Assembly (NCBI RefSeq): GCF_005405585.1
Contig: NZ_BJEQ01000015.1
Coordinates: 1 to 64,000 of the forward strand
Reading direction: 5' to 3'
DNA length: 64,000 bases
From: Agarivorans sp. Toyoura001
GTDB taxonomy: Bacteria > Pseudomonadota > Gammaproteobacteria > Enterobacterales > Celerinatantimonadaceae
Positions 46,690 to 55,966 of this stretch are shown one piece after another (within the stretch, counting starts at the first letter, position 1; each line of letters starts with the position of its first letter). The notes under the pieces were generated by a model. The model made no database searches. It was given only the letters and a program-made list of their open reading frames with translations, and was not told the DNA's origin. The position numbers were made by a program, and so were the translations under genes.

Positions 46690-47442
46690 ATGACCTTTAA
46701 GCCTTTAATTGCGGCCAGCTTTGGCCTGCTTAGTAGTGCAGCATTTGCACAATCCGCTCACCAACACGGCGTGGCCGAGTTATTTTTTGCCGCCGCTGGT
46801 GAGGAGTTGGAAATTGAAATTCTCTCACCTGCCGACAACTTTTTAGGCTTTGAACATGCGCCTGCCAACGAGCAACAACACCAGATATTGGATGATGCAA
46901 AAAAGCAGGCTGCTCAAGCCATGCAGTTGTTTGTATTTAATGGCGGCCAATGTGAGTTGGAAAAAGTTGGCCAACATTGGGGTGACTTAGACCAAGAAGA
47001 CGAACATCATGATGAGCATGCTCATGACAAGCACGATGATCACAAAGACCATGACGATCATGCTCACGACAAGCATGATGAGCACAAAGACCATGACGAT
47101 CATGCTCACGACAAGCATGATGAGCACAAAGACCATGACGACCATGCTCACGACAAGCATGATGAGCACAAAGATCATGACGACCATGCTCACGACAAGC
47201 ATGATGAGCACAAAAATCATGATGACCATGATGGGCACGAAGCGCATGGCGAGCATGCTGGCCATTCAGACGTGCGCCTTACCTATCACTTCCACTGTCA
47301 TGAGTTAGCTGAGCTAAGCAGCTTCGATTTACAGTTGTTTAACTACTTCCCTCGTATGCAGAAAATTCAGGTGCAGGGAGCGAGTGATCGCGGGCAAGTA
47401 GCAATAGAAGCCACACCAACGCAAAACAAGGTAAAACTATAG
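46690..47442 (+). CDS. zrgA: Histidine-rich periplasmic zinc-acquisition protein, ZrgA-like (DUF2796)
   Basis: 250 residues. Signal peptide 1-20 (ending SSAAFAQ), then SAHQHGVAELFFAA and the DUF2796 fold. The centre (about 100-192) is almost only His, Asp, Glu and Lys and includes five copies of a 14-residue unit, HAHDKHDEHKDHDD. The C-terminal part TYHFHCHELAEL... resumes the fold. In Vibrio cholerae ZrgA is a zinc-regulated protein in the zrgABCDE cluster needed for efficient zinc uptake. Here the ABC ATPase gene starts 1 nt after the stop. The His region would buffer or capture Zn2+. Confidence 0.88.
   Translation: MTFKPLIAASFGLLSSAAFAQSAHQHGVAELFFAAAGEELEIEILSPADNFLGFEHAPANEQQHQILDDAKKQAAQAMQLFVFNGGQCELEKVGQHWGDLDQEDEHHDEHAHDKHDDHKDHDDHAHDKHDEHKDHDDHAHDKHDEHKDHDDHAHDKHDEHKDHDDHAHDKHDEHKNHDDHDGHEAHGEHAGHSDVRLTYHFHCHELAELSSFDLQLFNYFPRMQKIQVQGASDRGQVAIEATPTQNKVKL
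47017..47226 (+). repeat. Five tandem 42-bp repeats encoding His/Asp-rich 14-residue units
   Basis: Five in-frame 42-bp units start at 47017, 47059, 47101, 47143 and 47185. Units differ by a few bases, mostly synonymous GAT/GAC and CAT/CAC changes. Unit 1 has Asp for Glu, and unit 5 has Asn for Asp. Such a repeat can change copy number by slippage or recombination. Confidence 0.92.
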
Positions 47443-47443
47443 T

Positions 47444-48160
47444 ATGAGCCACTCTGCTTCTCTTTTACGTTTAGATGAAGTGGTGTTTGCGTGGCCGGGT
47501 GAACAACACCCGGCTATTCACATTCCTCATTTAAACATATCGGCAGCTAGTCACACTTTTATTCATGGGCCAAGTGGTTGTGGTAAATCAACTTTGCTCA
47601 GTTTAATCGCGGGAGTGATTAGTCCACAGCAGGGTTGCTTAACGTTTATGGGAAAAGACTGTGCAAGCCTGCGTGCTGCTCAGCGAGATCAGTTGAGAGC
47701 AGATAATATTGGCTATGTTTTTCAGCAGTTCAACTTGTTGCCTTATTTGTCAGTGGTAGAGAATGTGGCGCTAGCTTGTCAGTTCTCCAAAGTGCGTAAG
47801 CAGCGAGCGTTGAGCCGTTCAGCCACGATATTAGAAGAAGCACGTCGCTTGTTGGCGCATTTACAGCTGCCCGATAAGCAGCTAGAGCAACCGGTCGGTC
47901 AGCTAAGTATTGGCCAGCAACAAAGGGTGGCGGCTGCGCGTGCAATGATTGGCTCACCGGCACTGATTATTGCTGATGAACCCACTTCTGCTTTGGATAA
48001 AACCAACCGTGAACATTTCATGAACTTACTCATGGCAGAATTAAGCCACTGCGATAGCAGCTTGTTGTTAGTAAGCCACGACCATGAGCTGGCTGAACGT
48101 TTTGAACAAGTGGTGGATTTACCCAAGTTAAATTTAGGAGGCCAAAATGAGCTTGCTTAA
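47444..48160 (+). CDS. zrgB: ABC transporter ATP-binding protein, ZrgB-like (LolD/MacB type)
   Basis: 238 residues. Walker A GPSGCGKST near residue 43, Q-loop VFQQFNLLPYL near 93, signature LSIGQQQRVAAARAMI near 147 and Walker B LIIADEPTSALD near 170. The signature reads LSIGQ where most ABC proteins have LSGGQ. The family pairs with FtsX-like permeases, and the permease gene begins inside the 3' end of this one. It energises the zinc-related Zrg complex by analogy with V. cholerae. Confidence 0.88.
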   Translation: MSHSASLLRLDEVVFAWPGEQHPAIHIPHLNISAASHTFIHGPSGCGKSTLLSLIAGVISPQQGCLTFMGKDCASLRAAQRDQLRADNIGYVFQQFNLLPYLSVVENVALACQFSKVRKQRALSRSATILEEARRLLAHLQLPDKQLEQPVGQLSIGQQQRVAAARAMIGSPALIIADEPTSALDKTNREHFMNLLMAELSHCDSSLLLVSHDHELAERFEQVVDLPKLNLGGQNELA

Positions 48161-49373
48161 ATTAGCCGGACACAGTTTGTGGGCAAGGCGCGGTACTGCC
48201 TTACTCAGTTTATTTACCATTGCCTTGAGTGTGGCTTTGTTACTCGGTGTTGAAAACCTGCGTACTCAAGCTAAATCGAGCTTTGCCTCTACCATTTCGG
48301 GGACCGATCTTATTGTAGGCGCTCGCAGCGGGCCAACCCAATTATTGCTGTATTCGGTATTTCGTATTGGTAACGCGACGAACAATATTTCATGGGATAG
48401 CTATCAAGAGATTGCCGGTCAAAAATCGGTTAAGTGGTCTATTCCTATTTCCTTGGGGGATTCACACCGAGGTTACCGAGTCATGGGCACCACCAATAGC
48501 TTTTTTGAGCACTATCAATATGCCAATAAGCAGCCGCTAAGCTTTGCTCAAGGCGAAGCCTTGAACGAAACGTTTGAAGTGGTGCTGGGTGCAGAGGTGG
48601 CTCGAAAACTCGGTTATAGCTTGGGCGACAAAATTGTAGTTGCGCATGGCATTGCCGCCGTTAGCTTTGTTAATCACGATCAATATCCTTTTGTGGTGAG
48701 TGGCATACTCAAACCTACCGGTACACCAGTAGATCGCACCGTGATAACCTCGCTGGCCGGTATTGAGGCGATTCACTTAGCGCCGCAGGCCACGCCATAT
48801 AGCGAGCAACAACTTACTCCCTCTAGCATTACAGCGATGATGTTAGGCACTCAATCTAAGCTTCAGATATTTAATCTGCAGCGACAAATAAATCAATATA
48901 AAGGCGAAGCTCTATTAGCGATTTTGCCTGGTGTTGCCCTACAAGAGTTATGGGGAATCTTAAGCATTGCCGAAAGCGCGCTATTGGCAGTGTCGATTTG
49001 TGTTGTAATCACTGGTTTAATGAGCATGTTAACCACTCTTATGGTGAGCCTAAAAGAGCGTCGCCGCGAGATGGCAATATTACGCTCTGTGGGGGCCAAA
49101 CCTCGGCATATCTTTGGTTTGCTGTTGATTGAGGCGTTGCTATTGAGTGGGCTGGGGGCAATATTTGGCCTTGCCAGTATGTATCTCATTTTGGGAGCGG
49201 CTAAGCCTCTTCTGCTGAATCAATTTGGCTTTTATTTAACACTTGCTTGGCCAACATTAGAGCAATGGTATTTGCTGTTGGCGGTAGTGGTTGTTGGCTT
49301 TATTGCTGGTGTTTTGCCTGCATGGCGTGCTTATCGTTACTCCCTGAGTGACGGCATGAGCATTAAGATTTAA
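48147..49373 (+). CDS. zrgC: FtsX/MacB-type ABC permease, ZrgC-like
   Basis: 408 residues. One N-terminal membrane segment (about 14-34), a periplasmic domain of about 230 residues (starts near ISGTDLIVGARSG), then three C-terminal membrane segments (near 285, 325 and 370), the MacB/FtsX layout. ERRREMAILRSVGAKPRHIF near 306 is the coupling loop to the ATPase. The start overlaps zrgB by 14 nt. FtsX-type permeases usually work as mechanotransducers and not as channels, so the pair may act on ZrgA rather than import Zn itself (inference). Confidence 0.88.
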   Translation: MSLLKLAGHSLWARRGTALLSLFTIALSVALLLGVENLRTQAKSSFASTISGTDLIVGARSGPTQLLLYSVFRIGNATNNISWDSYQEIAGQKSVKWSIPISLGDSHRGYRVMGTTNSFFEHYQYANKQPLSFAQGEALNETFEVVLGAEVARKLGYSLGDKIVVAHGIAAVSFVNHDQYPFVVSGILKPTGTPVDRTVITSLAGIEAIHLAPQATPYSEQQLTPSSITAMMLGTQSKLQIFNLQRQINQYKGEALLAILPGVALQELWGILSIAESALLAVSICVVITGLMSMLTTLMVSLKERRREMAILRSVGAKPRHIFGLLLIEALLLSGLGAIFGLASMYLILGAAKPLLLNQFGFYLTLAWPTLEQWYLLLAVVVVGFIAGVLPAWRAYRYSLSDGMSIKI

Positions 49374-49385
49374 TAAGGAAAAATA

Positions 49386-49865
49386 ATGAAACTTGCTTAT
49401 TACTTAGTTGGTTTATTGATGCTCAGCCTACCTGTTCAGGCTGATGGCATTGACGTGTGGGATCAGCTATTACCGGAAAGCGAACGACAAATGGCACTGC
49501 CAGAGGTGGACCACAATGCGCCAATGGATCAAGCGGGTCAGCAAAACTTAAATGTGAGTGTGAATAAAGAGCTGGACGGCAAACCTATTCGCATTCCTGG
49601 CTTTATTGTGCCATTGGATAGTGAAGGGGAGCTGGTGACTGAATTTTTGCTAGTGCCTTACTTTGGTGCATGTTTGCATTACCCGCCACCGCCGCCTAAT
49701 CAGATCGTTTATGTTACCTATAAACAAGGTTTGCAGTTAGAAGATCTTTGGGAACCGGTATGGGTAGAGGGTACCATTAATACCCAAATTCAAGATGTAG
49801 AAGGTGTGGCTACGGTGGGCTATTCAATTACTGAGCCGCAATCGATAGTGCTGTATACCGACTAA
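49386..49865 (+). CDS. zrgD: DUF3299 periplasmic protein, ZrgD-like
   Basis: 159 residues. Signal peptide 1-19 (ending LPVQA), then the DUF3299 domain: IRIPGFIVPLD near residue 68, FLLVPYFGACLHYPPPPPNQIVYV near 92, with the single cysteine and His of ACLHYPPPPPNQ, the family hallmark. Its exact role is unknown; it accompanies zrgABC. It starts 12 nt after zrgC. Its stop overlaps by 4 nt the end of the opposite 81-residue gene. Confidence 0.87.
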   Translation: MKLAYYLVGLLMLSLPVQADGIDVWDQLLPESERQMALPEVDHNAPMDQAGQQNLNVSVNKELDGKPIRIPGFIVPLDSEGELVTEFLLVPYFGACLHYPPPPPNQIVYVTYKQGLQLEDLWEPVWVEGTINTQIQDVEGVATVGYSITEPQSIVLYTD

Positions 49866-50107
49866 TCTAACACTATACCTAGGGCGATATAAGGCACAAT
49901 ATAAAAGGCAATAATGGCCGTTTTATAGAGTGCCAAGCCCAGGTAGTGAAAACGGTCAAACTTCTCTACGCTAAGGTTAAACCATTTGGAATGCAGCTTG
50001 TACGTCCAGTCGTGGGCAAGAGTTAAAAAGGCGAACCAATAGAGCAATACCGCTACATTAATCAATGCGCCCCAACCTAGCGCACTGCGAATCAATTCAA
50101 GTTCCAT
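49862..50107 (-). CDS. Small membrane protein (possibly DUF6868 family)
   Basis: 81 residues with two membrane segments, about 13-32 (GALINVAVLLYWFAFLTLAH) and about 57-77 (ALYKTAIIAFYIVPYIALGI), separated by a basic/acidic loop FNLSVEKFDRFHY. The pattern fits a small family I associate with DUF6868, with moderate certainty. The function is unknown. It converges on zrgD with a 4-nt overlap and is not part of that operon. Confidence 0.65.
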   Translation of the reverse strand: MELELIRSALGWGALINVAVLLYWFAFLTLAHDWTYKLHSKWFNLSVEKFDRFHYLGLALYKTAIIAFYIVPYIALGIVLD

Positions 50108-50178
50108 GGCTCACCCTATTGTGCTTTAACACGAATGTTCAATTTACCACGACTACGCGGCGCTGCAAGTGACGAGGC

Positions 50179-51138
50179 TTACTCCACAACAAAGTTCTGT
50201 TCAAAAATTAGCTGTTGTTGCTGATTGAAAATGGCCACTCGCCAATGGCCACGGCTATGCTTATCAAATTGCTTACTGGAATTTGTGCGCCAACGTTGCC
50301 CACCAATGGCCAAATCTACGCTGGCACGCAAGCGTTCATCTTGGTACCAATGCACTTGAATCTGTTGGTCTTGCATGTTGCGTAGCTCGCTAAATAAGTA
50401 GATTTTGCTTTGTTGGTCTAGCTTCACCACCGTGAGGGAATCTACAGGTTCGCGTTGCTTTATTGCGCTAGTTAATTGCGCGCGGGGTAGCTGTTCAGTA
50501 AACCAGTTTACTTGCTCTGCAGTGGTGACCGGCTGTTCGCTTAATGCTGGAGTTGCAGGCTCTGCTGCTGCCGTTACTGGGTGTTGAGGCTCGTCCGTTA
50601 TCGCTTCGTTTGCTAAGGCTTCGTCAGTTCGAAGATTTAACTCATTTTCTGTTTCAGCGCTAGTCGAAGTTGCCGGCTCTAATTCGACTATGGCTTGTAT
50701 AGCGGGCTGCTCAATATTGTTCGCGCTGAGCGTGTCACTTGGCTGCTGCGCTGATGTTTGTTTTTCTGCAACCTGCTCTATTTCGCTTGTCTGTACTGTC
50801 TGTTTAGTCTGAACATCTATCAGAATCTCAGTGTTCGTTTCAGGCTCTTGTTTAGGCTGCATTGCTTCACTATCTAGGTTTTCGGTGGTTACTGTTTCCG
50901 CTAAATGTACTGGCTCGCTGCTGGCAGTTTGGGCAGCAAGAGCATTAGAAGGCGCAGGCCAAAATTGCGCGATTAAGCCACCGACAAGCAGTAATAAAAA
51001 AAGTACGGCGGCGACAATCTTGCGAATGTCGAAAGGAGGTTTAGGTGCTAAAACCTTATCAATGCTGTTTTGTTGTGCGTTCGGCGCGGCAATGGGCGCT
51101 GAATTGAGTTGGATTTTAATGCTTACGTGTTCGGCCAT
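50179..51138 (-). CDS. DUF2914 membrane protein with low-complexity linker
   Basis: 319 residues. A cytoplasmic stretch of about 40 residues, one membrane segment (about 42-62), a long low-complexity region rich in Glu, Thr, Ala and Gln (about 65-215), and a C-terminal DUF2914 domain (about 240-319: YLFSELRNMQDQQIQVHWY ... WRVAIFNQQQQLIFEQ). The linker likely spans the periplasm. The function is not established. It is divergent from puuD across a 329-nt region. Confidence 0.8.
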   Translation of the reverse strand: MAEHVSIKIQLNSAPIAAPNAQQNSIDKVLAPKPPFDIRKIVAAVLFLLLLVGGLIAQFWPAPSNALAAQTASSEPVHLAETVTTENLDSEAMQPKQEPETNTEILIDVQTKQTVQTSEIEQVAEKQTSAQQPSDTLSANNIEQPAIQAIVELEPATSTSAETENELNLRTDEALANEAITDEPQHPVTAAAEPATPALSEQPVTTAEQVNWFTEQLPRAQLTSAIKQREPVDSLTVVKLDQQSKIYLFSELRNMQDQQIQVHWYQDERLRASVDLAIGGQRWRTNSSKQFDKHSRGHWRVAIFNQQQQLIFEQNFVVE

Positions 51139-51467
51139 GATTGAGGGTGAGCCCCATACTCCTTAATTGTTGCCGGGCAATTTTACCTATTAAGCTACTG
51201 GGCTGCCATTGATTTACTCGATTCCTGCTAAGCAGCAGTGAAATAGCAAATCCATTAATGAATAAGCTGTTCAGTATAAGCGCAGTCTTTTTCTAGCTGG
51301 CGGCATGATCAAATGCTGTTTAAAGACGCAACTCATTCGCCTTACTCGAATTTTGTCTGGTTTGTTTGATTGTCCAAAGCTCAAGGTGTTAAATATAATT
51401 TACATCTTTTGATTTGTATGCCACTTTAACCCTAAGCTGAATAGGCTATGTTTGAGGGAGTATATTG
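51139..51467. other. Intergenic region between DUF2914 gene and puuD
   Basis: No further gene is supported. A candidate puuD promoter lies at 51370-51399 (separate entry). The rest shows no repeat or hairpin that I can defend. Confidence 0.6.
51370..51399 (+). promoter_or_regulatory. Putative sigma-70 promoter of puuD-puuB
   Basis: TTGTCC (51370-51375), 18-nt spacer and perfect TATAAT (51394-51399). The predicted start is near 51406, about 60 nt before puuD. Confidence 0.5.
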
Positions 51468-52211
51468 ATGACAGAAAGCCAAAAGCAACCATTGATAGGT
51501 ATCATCACCTGCCATAAACCACTAGGGCTTTATCAGGTACAAAGTGTTAATCAATTTTATCTGAACGCTTTGGCTGAATATGGCGCGAGCCCAGTGATTT
51601 TACCGCATCAACTAACAGGTGAAGCGCTGCATTCGCTATTAGCGCAACTGGATGGTGTATTGCTCACCGGCAGTCATTCTAATGTGCATCCAGAGTTGTA
51701 TGGTGCGACTCACCAAGAACCGCGTTTAGACGGCGGTAGAGATAGATTAGCTTTTGCTATTGTCGAATATTCTAAACAGCATGCTCTTCCAGTATTGGGT
51801 ATTTGCCGGGGCTTTCAAGAGATGAACGTAGCGCTTGGCGGCAGTTTGCACCACAAGGTTTATCAATTAGCGGGTGCGATTGAGCATAGAGAGCCCGAGA
51901 GCGAAAACTTTTCAATAAAATACGCTGACCAACACTCACTTAAGCTTGCCGAAGACAGTTGGTTGGCTGGTTGGCTTGATTGCCAGAGCATTGAGGTGAA
52001 CTCTTTGCATAACCAAGGTGTAAATCGCTTAGCGGATTCATTGATTGTAGAGGCGCAGGCGGAAGACGGCTTAGTGGAAGCTTATCGGCTGGCTCAGCAT
52101 CCTTTCTTTTATGCCGTGCAGTGGCACCCTGAATGGCAAGCCACTCGCAACCCGATTTCGCAGGCCATTTTTACCCAGTTTGTTAAAGCGGCTAGCTTAC
52201 ACCAGCAATAG
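51468..52211 (+). CDS. puuD: Gamma-glutamyl-gamma-aminobutyrate hydrolase (PuuD-like)
   Basis: Class I glutamine-amidotransferase-like hydrolase that releases GABA from gamma-glutamyl-GABA in putrescine breakdown. 247 residues from ATG 51468, with GAGGGAG 7 nt upstream; a TTG one codon earlier is unlikely. The nucleophile is in VLGICRGFQEMN (near residue 115), and the His-Glu pair in QWHPEWQ near 222. The gene is followed by puuB after 20 nt. puuA and puuC are not in the window. Confidence 0.9.
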   Translation: MTESQKQPLIGIITCHKPLGLYQVQSVNQFYLNALAEYGASPVILPHQLTGEALHSLLAQLDGVLLTGSHSNVHPELYGATHQEPRLDGGRDRLAFAIVEYSKQHALPVLGICRGFQEMNVALGGSLHHKVYQLAGAIEHREPESENFSIKYADQHSLKLAEDSWLAGWLDCQSIEVNSLHNQGVNRLADSLIVEAQAEDGLVEAYRLAQHPFFYAVQWHPEWQATRNPISQAIFTQFVKAASLHQQ

Positions 52212-52231
52212 AGTGTCGTTAAGGAGTCAAC

Positions 52232-53509
52232 ATGCTTAACCATACCGCTTCGTATTATGCCGCCAGTGCCAACAATACGCGCCAGTTTCCTCAGCTACAG
52301 CAGCATATTCGTTGCGATGTTTGTATTATTGGTGCCGGCTTTAGTGGCTTATCATCGGCGCTGCATTTAGCCGAAAAAGGCTTTCATGTAGTAATACTGG
52401 AAAGTGTCAAAGTAGGCTTTGGCGCCACTGGGCGAAATGGGGGACAAATCGTCAATAGCTACAGTCGAGACGTTGATGTCATTGAGCAGCGTTACGATAA
52501 AAATACAGCGCAAGCGCTTAATGAAATGATCTTTGAGGGCGGCGAGATTATTCGCTCACGAATTGCCGATTACCATATTGAGTGTGACTACCAGCAAGGT
52601 GGGGTATTTGCGGCATATAATGCCAAGCAACTGAAAGGCTTAGCTGGACAAAAAGCGAACTGGGAGCGCTTTGGTAATCATCAACTTGAGTTATTAGATA
52701 AAGCTCAGTTAGCGAAAGTTGTTGGCACTCAAGCATACCAAGGTGGCTTGTTAGACATGAAAGGCGGGCATATTCATTCGCTTAACTTAGCCTTAGGAGA
52801 GGCAGAGGCGATTTTGTCCTTAGGTGGAGAAATTTACGAGCAGTCTGCAGTGCTTGATTACCAAGCTGGTGAACCAGCTAAAGTGACCACCGAGCATGGC
52901 AGCGTAGCGGCTAACTATTTGCTGTTTGCTGGAAACGCGTATTTGGGCGAGTTAGAACCCAAGCTAAGTGACAAAGCCATTCGTTGTGGTACTCAAGTGG
53001 TGGCTACAGAGCCGCTGAGTGATGATTTATGTGAGCAATTGCTACCTCAAAACTATTGCGTAGAAGATTGTAATTACCTGTTGGATTATTATCGAATTAG
53101 TGGCGACAAGCGCTTATTGTTTGGTGGTGGTGTAGTCTATGGGGCAAAGCCTTTGGCCTCAATTGAAAAACAAATTAGACCCAAATTTGAGTCTTTATTT
53201 CCGCAGTTAACTGGCGTAAATATTGATTATGCATGGACCGGTAACTTTTTGCTTACCTATTCACGAATGCCGCAGTTTGGCCGCCTAGATAGCAATATTT
53301 ATTATCTGCAGGGTTATAGTGGTCACGGCTTAACTTGTACCCATTTAGCCGGAAAATTGCTGGCTGAGGTATTAAGTGAGCAATCGCAACGTTTTGATGT
53401 ATTTGCCTCGCTTAATCATTACCGCTTTCCAGGAGGGCGACACCTGCAAGTGCCTTTTACCGCCTTAGGTGCGGTGTATTACAACCTGCGCGATAAGTTG
53501 GGAATATAG
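52232..53509 (+). CDS. puuB: Gamma-glutamylputrescine oxidoreductase (PuuB-like FAD oxidase)
   Basis: 425 residues of the DAO-type FAD oxidoreductase family. FAD-binding CIIGAGFSGLSSALHLAEKG is at about residues 30-49, FGATGRNGGQIVNSY near 65 is the conserved second motif, and the C-terminal YLQGYSGHGLTCTHLAGKLL closes the FAD site. It oxidises gamma-glutamylputrescine to the aldehyde. The start has AAGGAGT about 8 nt upstream. It forms an operon with puuD. Confidence 0.9.
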   Translation: MLNHTASYYAASANNTRQFPQLQQHIRCDVCIIGAGFSGLSSALHLAEKGFHVVILESVKVGFGATGRNGGQIVNSYSRDVDVIEQRYDKNTAQALNEMIFEGGEIIRSRIADYHIECDYQQGGVFAAYNAKQLKGLAGQKANWERFGNHQLELLDKAQLAKVVGTQAYQGGLLDMKGGHIHSLNLALGEAEAILSLGGEIYEQSAVLDYQAGEPAKVTTEHGSVAANYLLFAGNAYLGELEPKLSDKAIRCGTQVVATEPLSDDLCEQLLPQNYCVEDCNYLLDYYRISGDKRLLFGGGVVYGAKPLASIEKQIRPKFESLFPQLTGVNIDYAWTGNFLLTYSRMPQFGRLDSNIYYLQGYSGHGLTCTHLAGKLLAEVLSEQSQRFDVFASLNHYRFPGGRHLQVPFTALGAVYYNLRDKLGI

Positions 53510-53593
53510 GATGTCACCGATTTTATTTTTACGGCGATGTAGCACCGAGCCAAAGACTCGATACATCATGGTATTGTCTTGCGTGCAGTAGCG

Positions 53594-54610
53594 CTAAGTG
53601 GCGTTTTGGAGTTGCTTGTGTACCGCTACAGAGTCGCGTTTTACCAGGGTAGGTACGTATTTATGAATGGGCGCTACGGGCTCTCCAGCGGCTAAGGCTA
53701 AAGACATTTCAGCAGCCTCCATCGCCATCATCTCAATGGGGTAGCGCATGGTGGTGAGTTTTGGCCGTAAATAGCGTGATAGCAGCACGTCATCAAAACC
53801 AATGACCGATACATCTTCAGGGACTCGATAACCGTTATCGCACAATACGGTGATAGCCCCAGACGCCATTGAATCGTTGTAAACAATCAGAGCTGAAAAG
53901 TCTAAACCACGTGCCAATAAATTTTGTGCGGCAATTTCGCCGCCAATTTCATTGGGATCTGATGATGCAATAGCGTGTTCCGATAACGGCATACCATGCT
54001 CACTTAAAGCGGCCTTTGCGCCTTGTAAGCGTAAACGTGGATCTTCGATGTCGTAGTTGCTGGTAATGCAGGCAATGTTTTCGTGGCCTTGTGCTAGCAA
54101 GTGCCTAGCGGCTGCTTCGCCACCAGCTTGGTTGTCTAACCATACGCAGCGATGAGCGATCTCTGGAATATAACGGTTAATCAGTACCATTGCCGGTACA
54201 GCTTCTGCGTAGTCAATTAAGGCTTGATTACTCAAGGCCTTAGAATGCACAACGAGAGCTTGGCAGCGCTGTTCCAGCAAGGTTTCAATAGCGCGTTTTT
54301 CACTTTCGGCACTCACTAAGCCGTTGCTAATGAGCAACTGAATGTTGTTATTGCGAGTGACCTTTTCAACGCCGCCAGCAAGGGTGGCAAAAAACGGGTC
54401 GGTCAATTCGCTAAATACTAAACCAAGAGTAGGATTGGTTTGAGTGACTAAGGCTCGCGCATTGGCGTTGGGGCGATAACCCAGTTCTAGCATCACCTTT
54501 TTCACTAAATCACGGTTTTTGGCGCTAACCTTAGGACCATTGTTTACCACGCGTGATACGGTGGCGACAGAAACACCGGCGGCAGCTGCTACGTCTTTAA
54601 TTGTGGCCAT
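53594..54610 (-). CDS. galR: LacI/GalR-family repressor, close to GalR
   Basis: 338 residues. The N-terminal helix-turn-helix ATIKDVAAAAGVSVATVSRV (residues 2-21) and the hinge YRPNANARAL are followed by a periplasmic-binding-type sensor domain. Many stretches are nearly the same as E. coli GalR (ALVVHSK, YNDSMASGAI, IGFDDVLLSRYLRPKLTT). No galactose genes are in the window, so the ligand is inferred. A GalR-like operator lies about 125 nt upstream (54736-54751). Confidence 0.85.
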   Translation of the reverse strand: MATIKDVAAAAGVSVATVSRVVNNGPKVSAKNRDLVKKVMLELGYRPNANARALVTQTNPTLGLVFSELTDPFFATLAGGVEKVTRNNNIQLLISNGLVSAESEKRAIETLLEQRCQALVVHSKALSNQALIDYAEAVPAMVLINRYIPEIAHRCVWLDNQAGGEAAARHLLAQGHENIACITSNYDIEDPRLRLQGAKAALSEHGMPLSEHAIASSDPNEIGGEIAAQNLLARGLDFSALIVYNDSMASGAITVLCDNGYRVPEDVSVIGFDDVLLSRYLRPKLTTMRYPIEMMAMEAAEMSLALAAGEPVAPIHKYVPTLVKRDSVAVHKQLQNAT

Positions 54611-54918
54611 TTATTCTCCAAAAACTAATCGATTCATGACTTGGCTCGCTTACCTAAAGTAAGGTATTGCACCTGCGTCACTCACTGTGACATTACGCCA
54701 TGTTGTATCACTAATTTAACAAATGTCAGCTTAATGTGGAAACGTTTTCCTTGGCAGTTGGCGCTTATCCCTGATATTGGGCGTTTTAGCTTACATTCCA
54801 TGAGCAACTTGCAGCTGTTTGATAAGTGTTAAGAAAGTTGTTGGCTACGCTTGCCGAGCAAGCCATAGCCGCTTAAAGTAGCGCTAGATGTACAATGCTA
54901 AATTTTAAGGAGCGCTGA
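54611..54918. other. Intergenic region between galR-like gene and hemB
   Basis: 308 nt without a supported gene. It holds the GalR-like operator (54736-54751) and a small symmetrical AATCGATT (54627-54634) close to the galR start. No terminator is needed because both genes point outward. Confidence 0.6.
54736..54751. promoter_or_regulatory. GalR-type operator
   Basis: GTGGAAACGTTTTCCT fits the GalR operator pattern GTGKAANCGNTTNCAC except for the last two bases. The core GGAAAC/GTTTTCC is nearly palindromic. Location suggests autoregulation of the adjacent galR-like gene, or an effect on hemB. Confidence 0.5.
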
Positions 54919-55926
<1,008 letters not shown>

Positions 55927-55966
55927 TTATGTCCCTCATAAATGGCCTGAATGTGCGTAATTTCTA

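Noticed and set aside
46320-46690. Zur box for the zinc-type operon
   Set aside because: I looked for a palindrome of the type ATGTTATA-TATAACAT before 46360 and 46690 and found only half-matches.
47017-47226. Regular repeats that could suggest a CRISPR array
   Set aside because: The units are directly adjacent without unique spacers and are in frame within zrgA.
46987-47308. Long open frames on both strands (92 and 99 residues) across the His-rich repeats
   Set aside because: They are by-products of the 42-bp repeat in other frames (runs of Met, Val, Ile and Thr) and have no ribosome site or sensible composition.
54641-54832. 63-residue frame in the galR-hemB intergenic region
   Set aside because: No ribosome site, cysteine-rich random look, and it overlaps the GalR-like operator.
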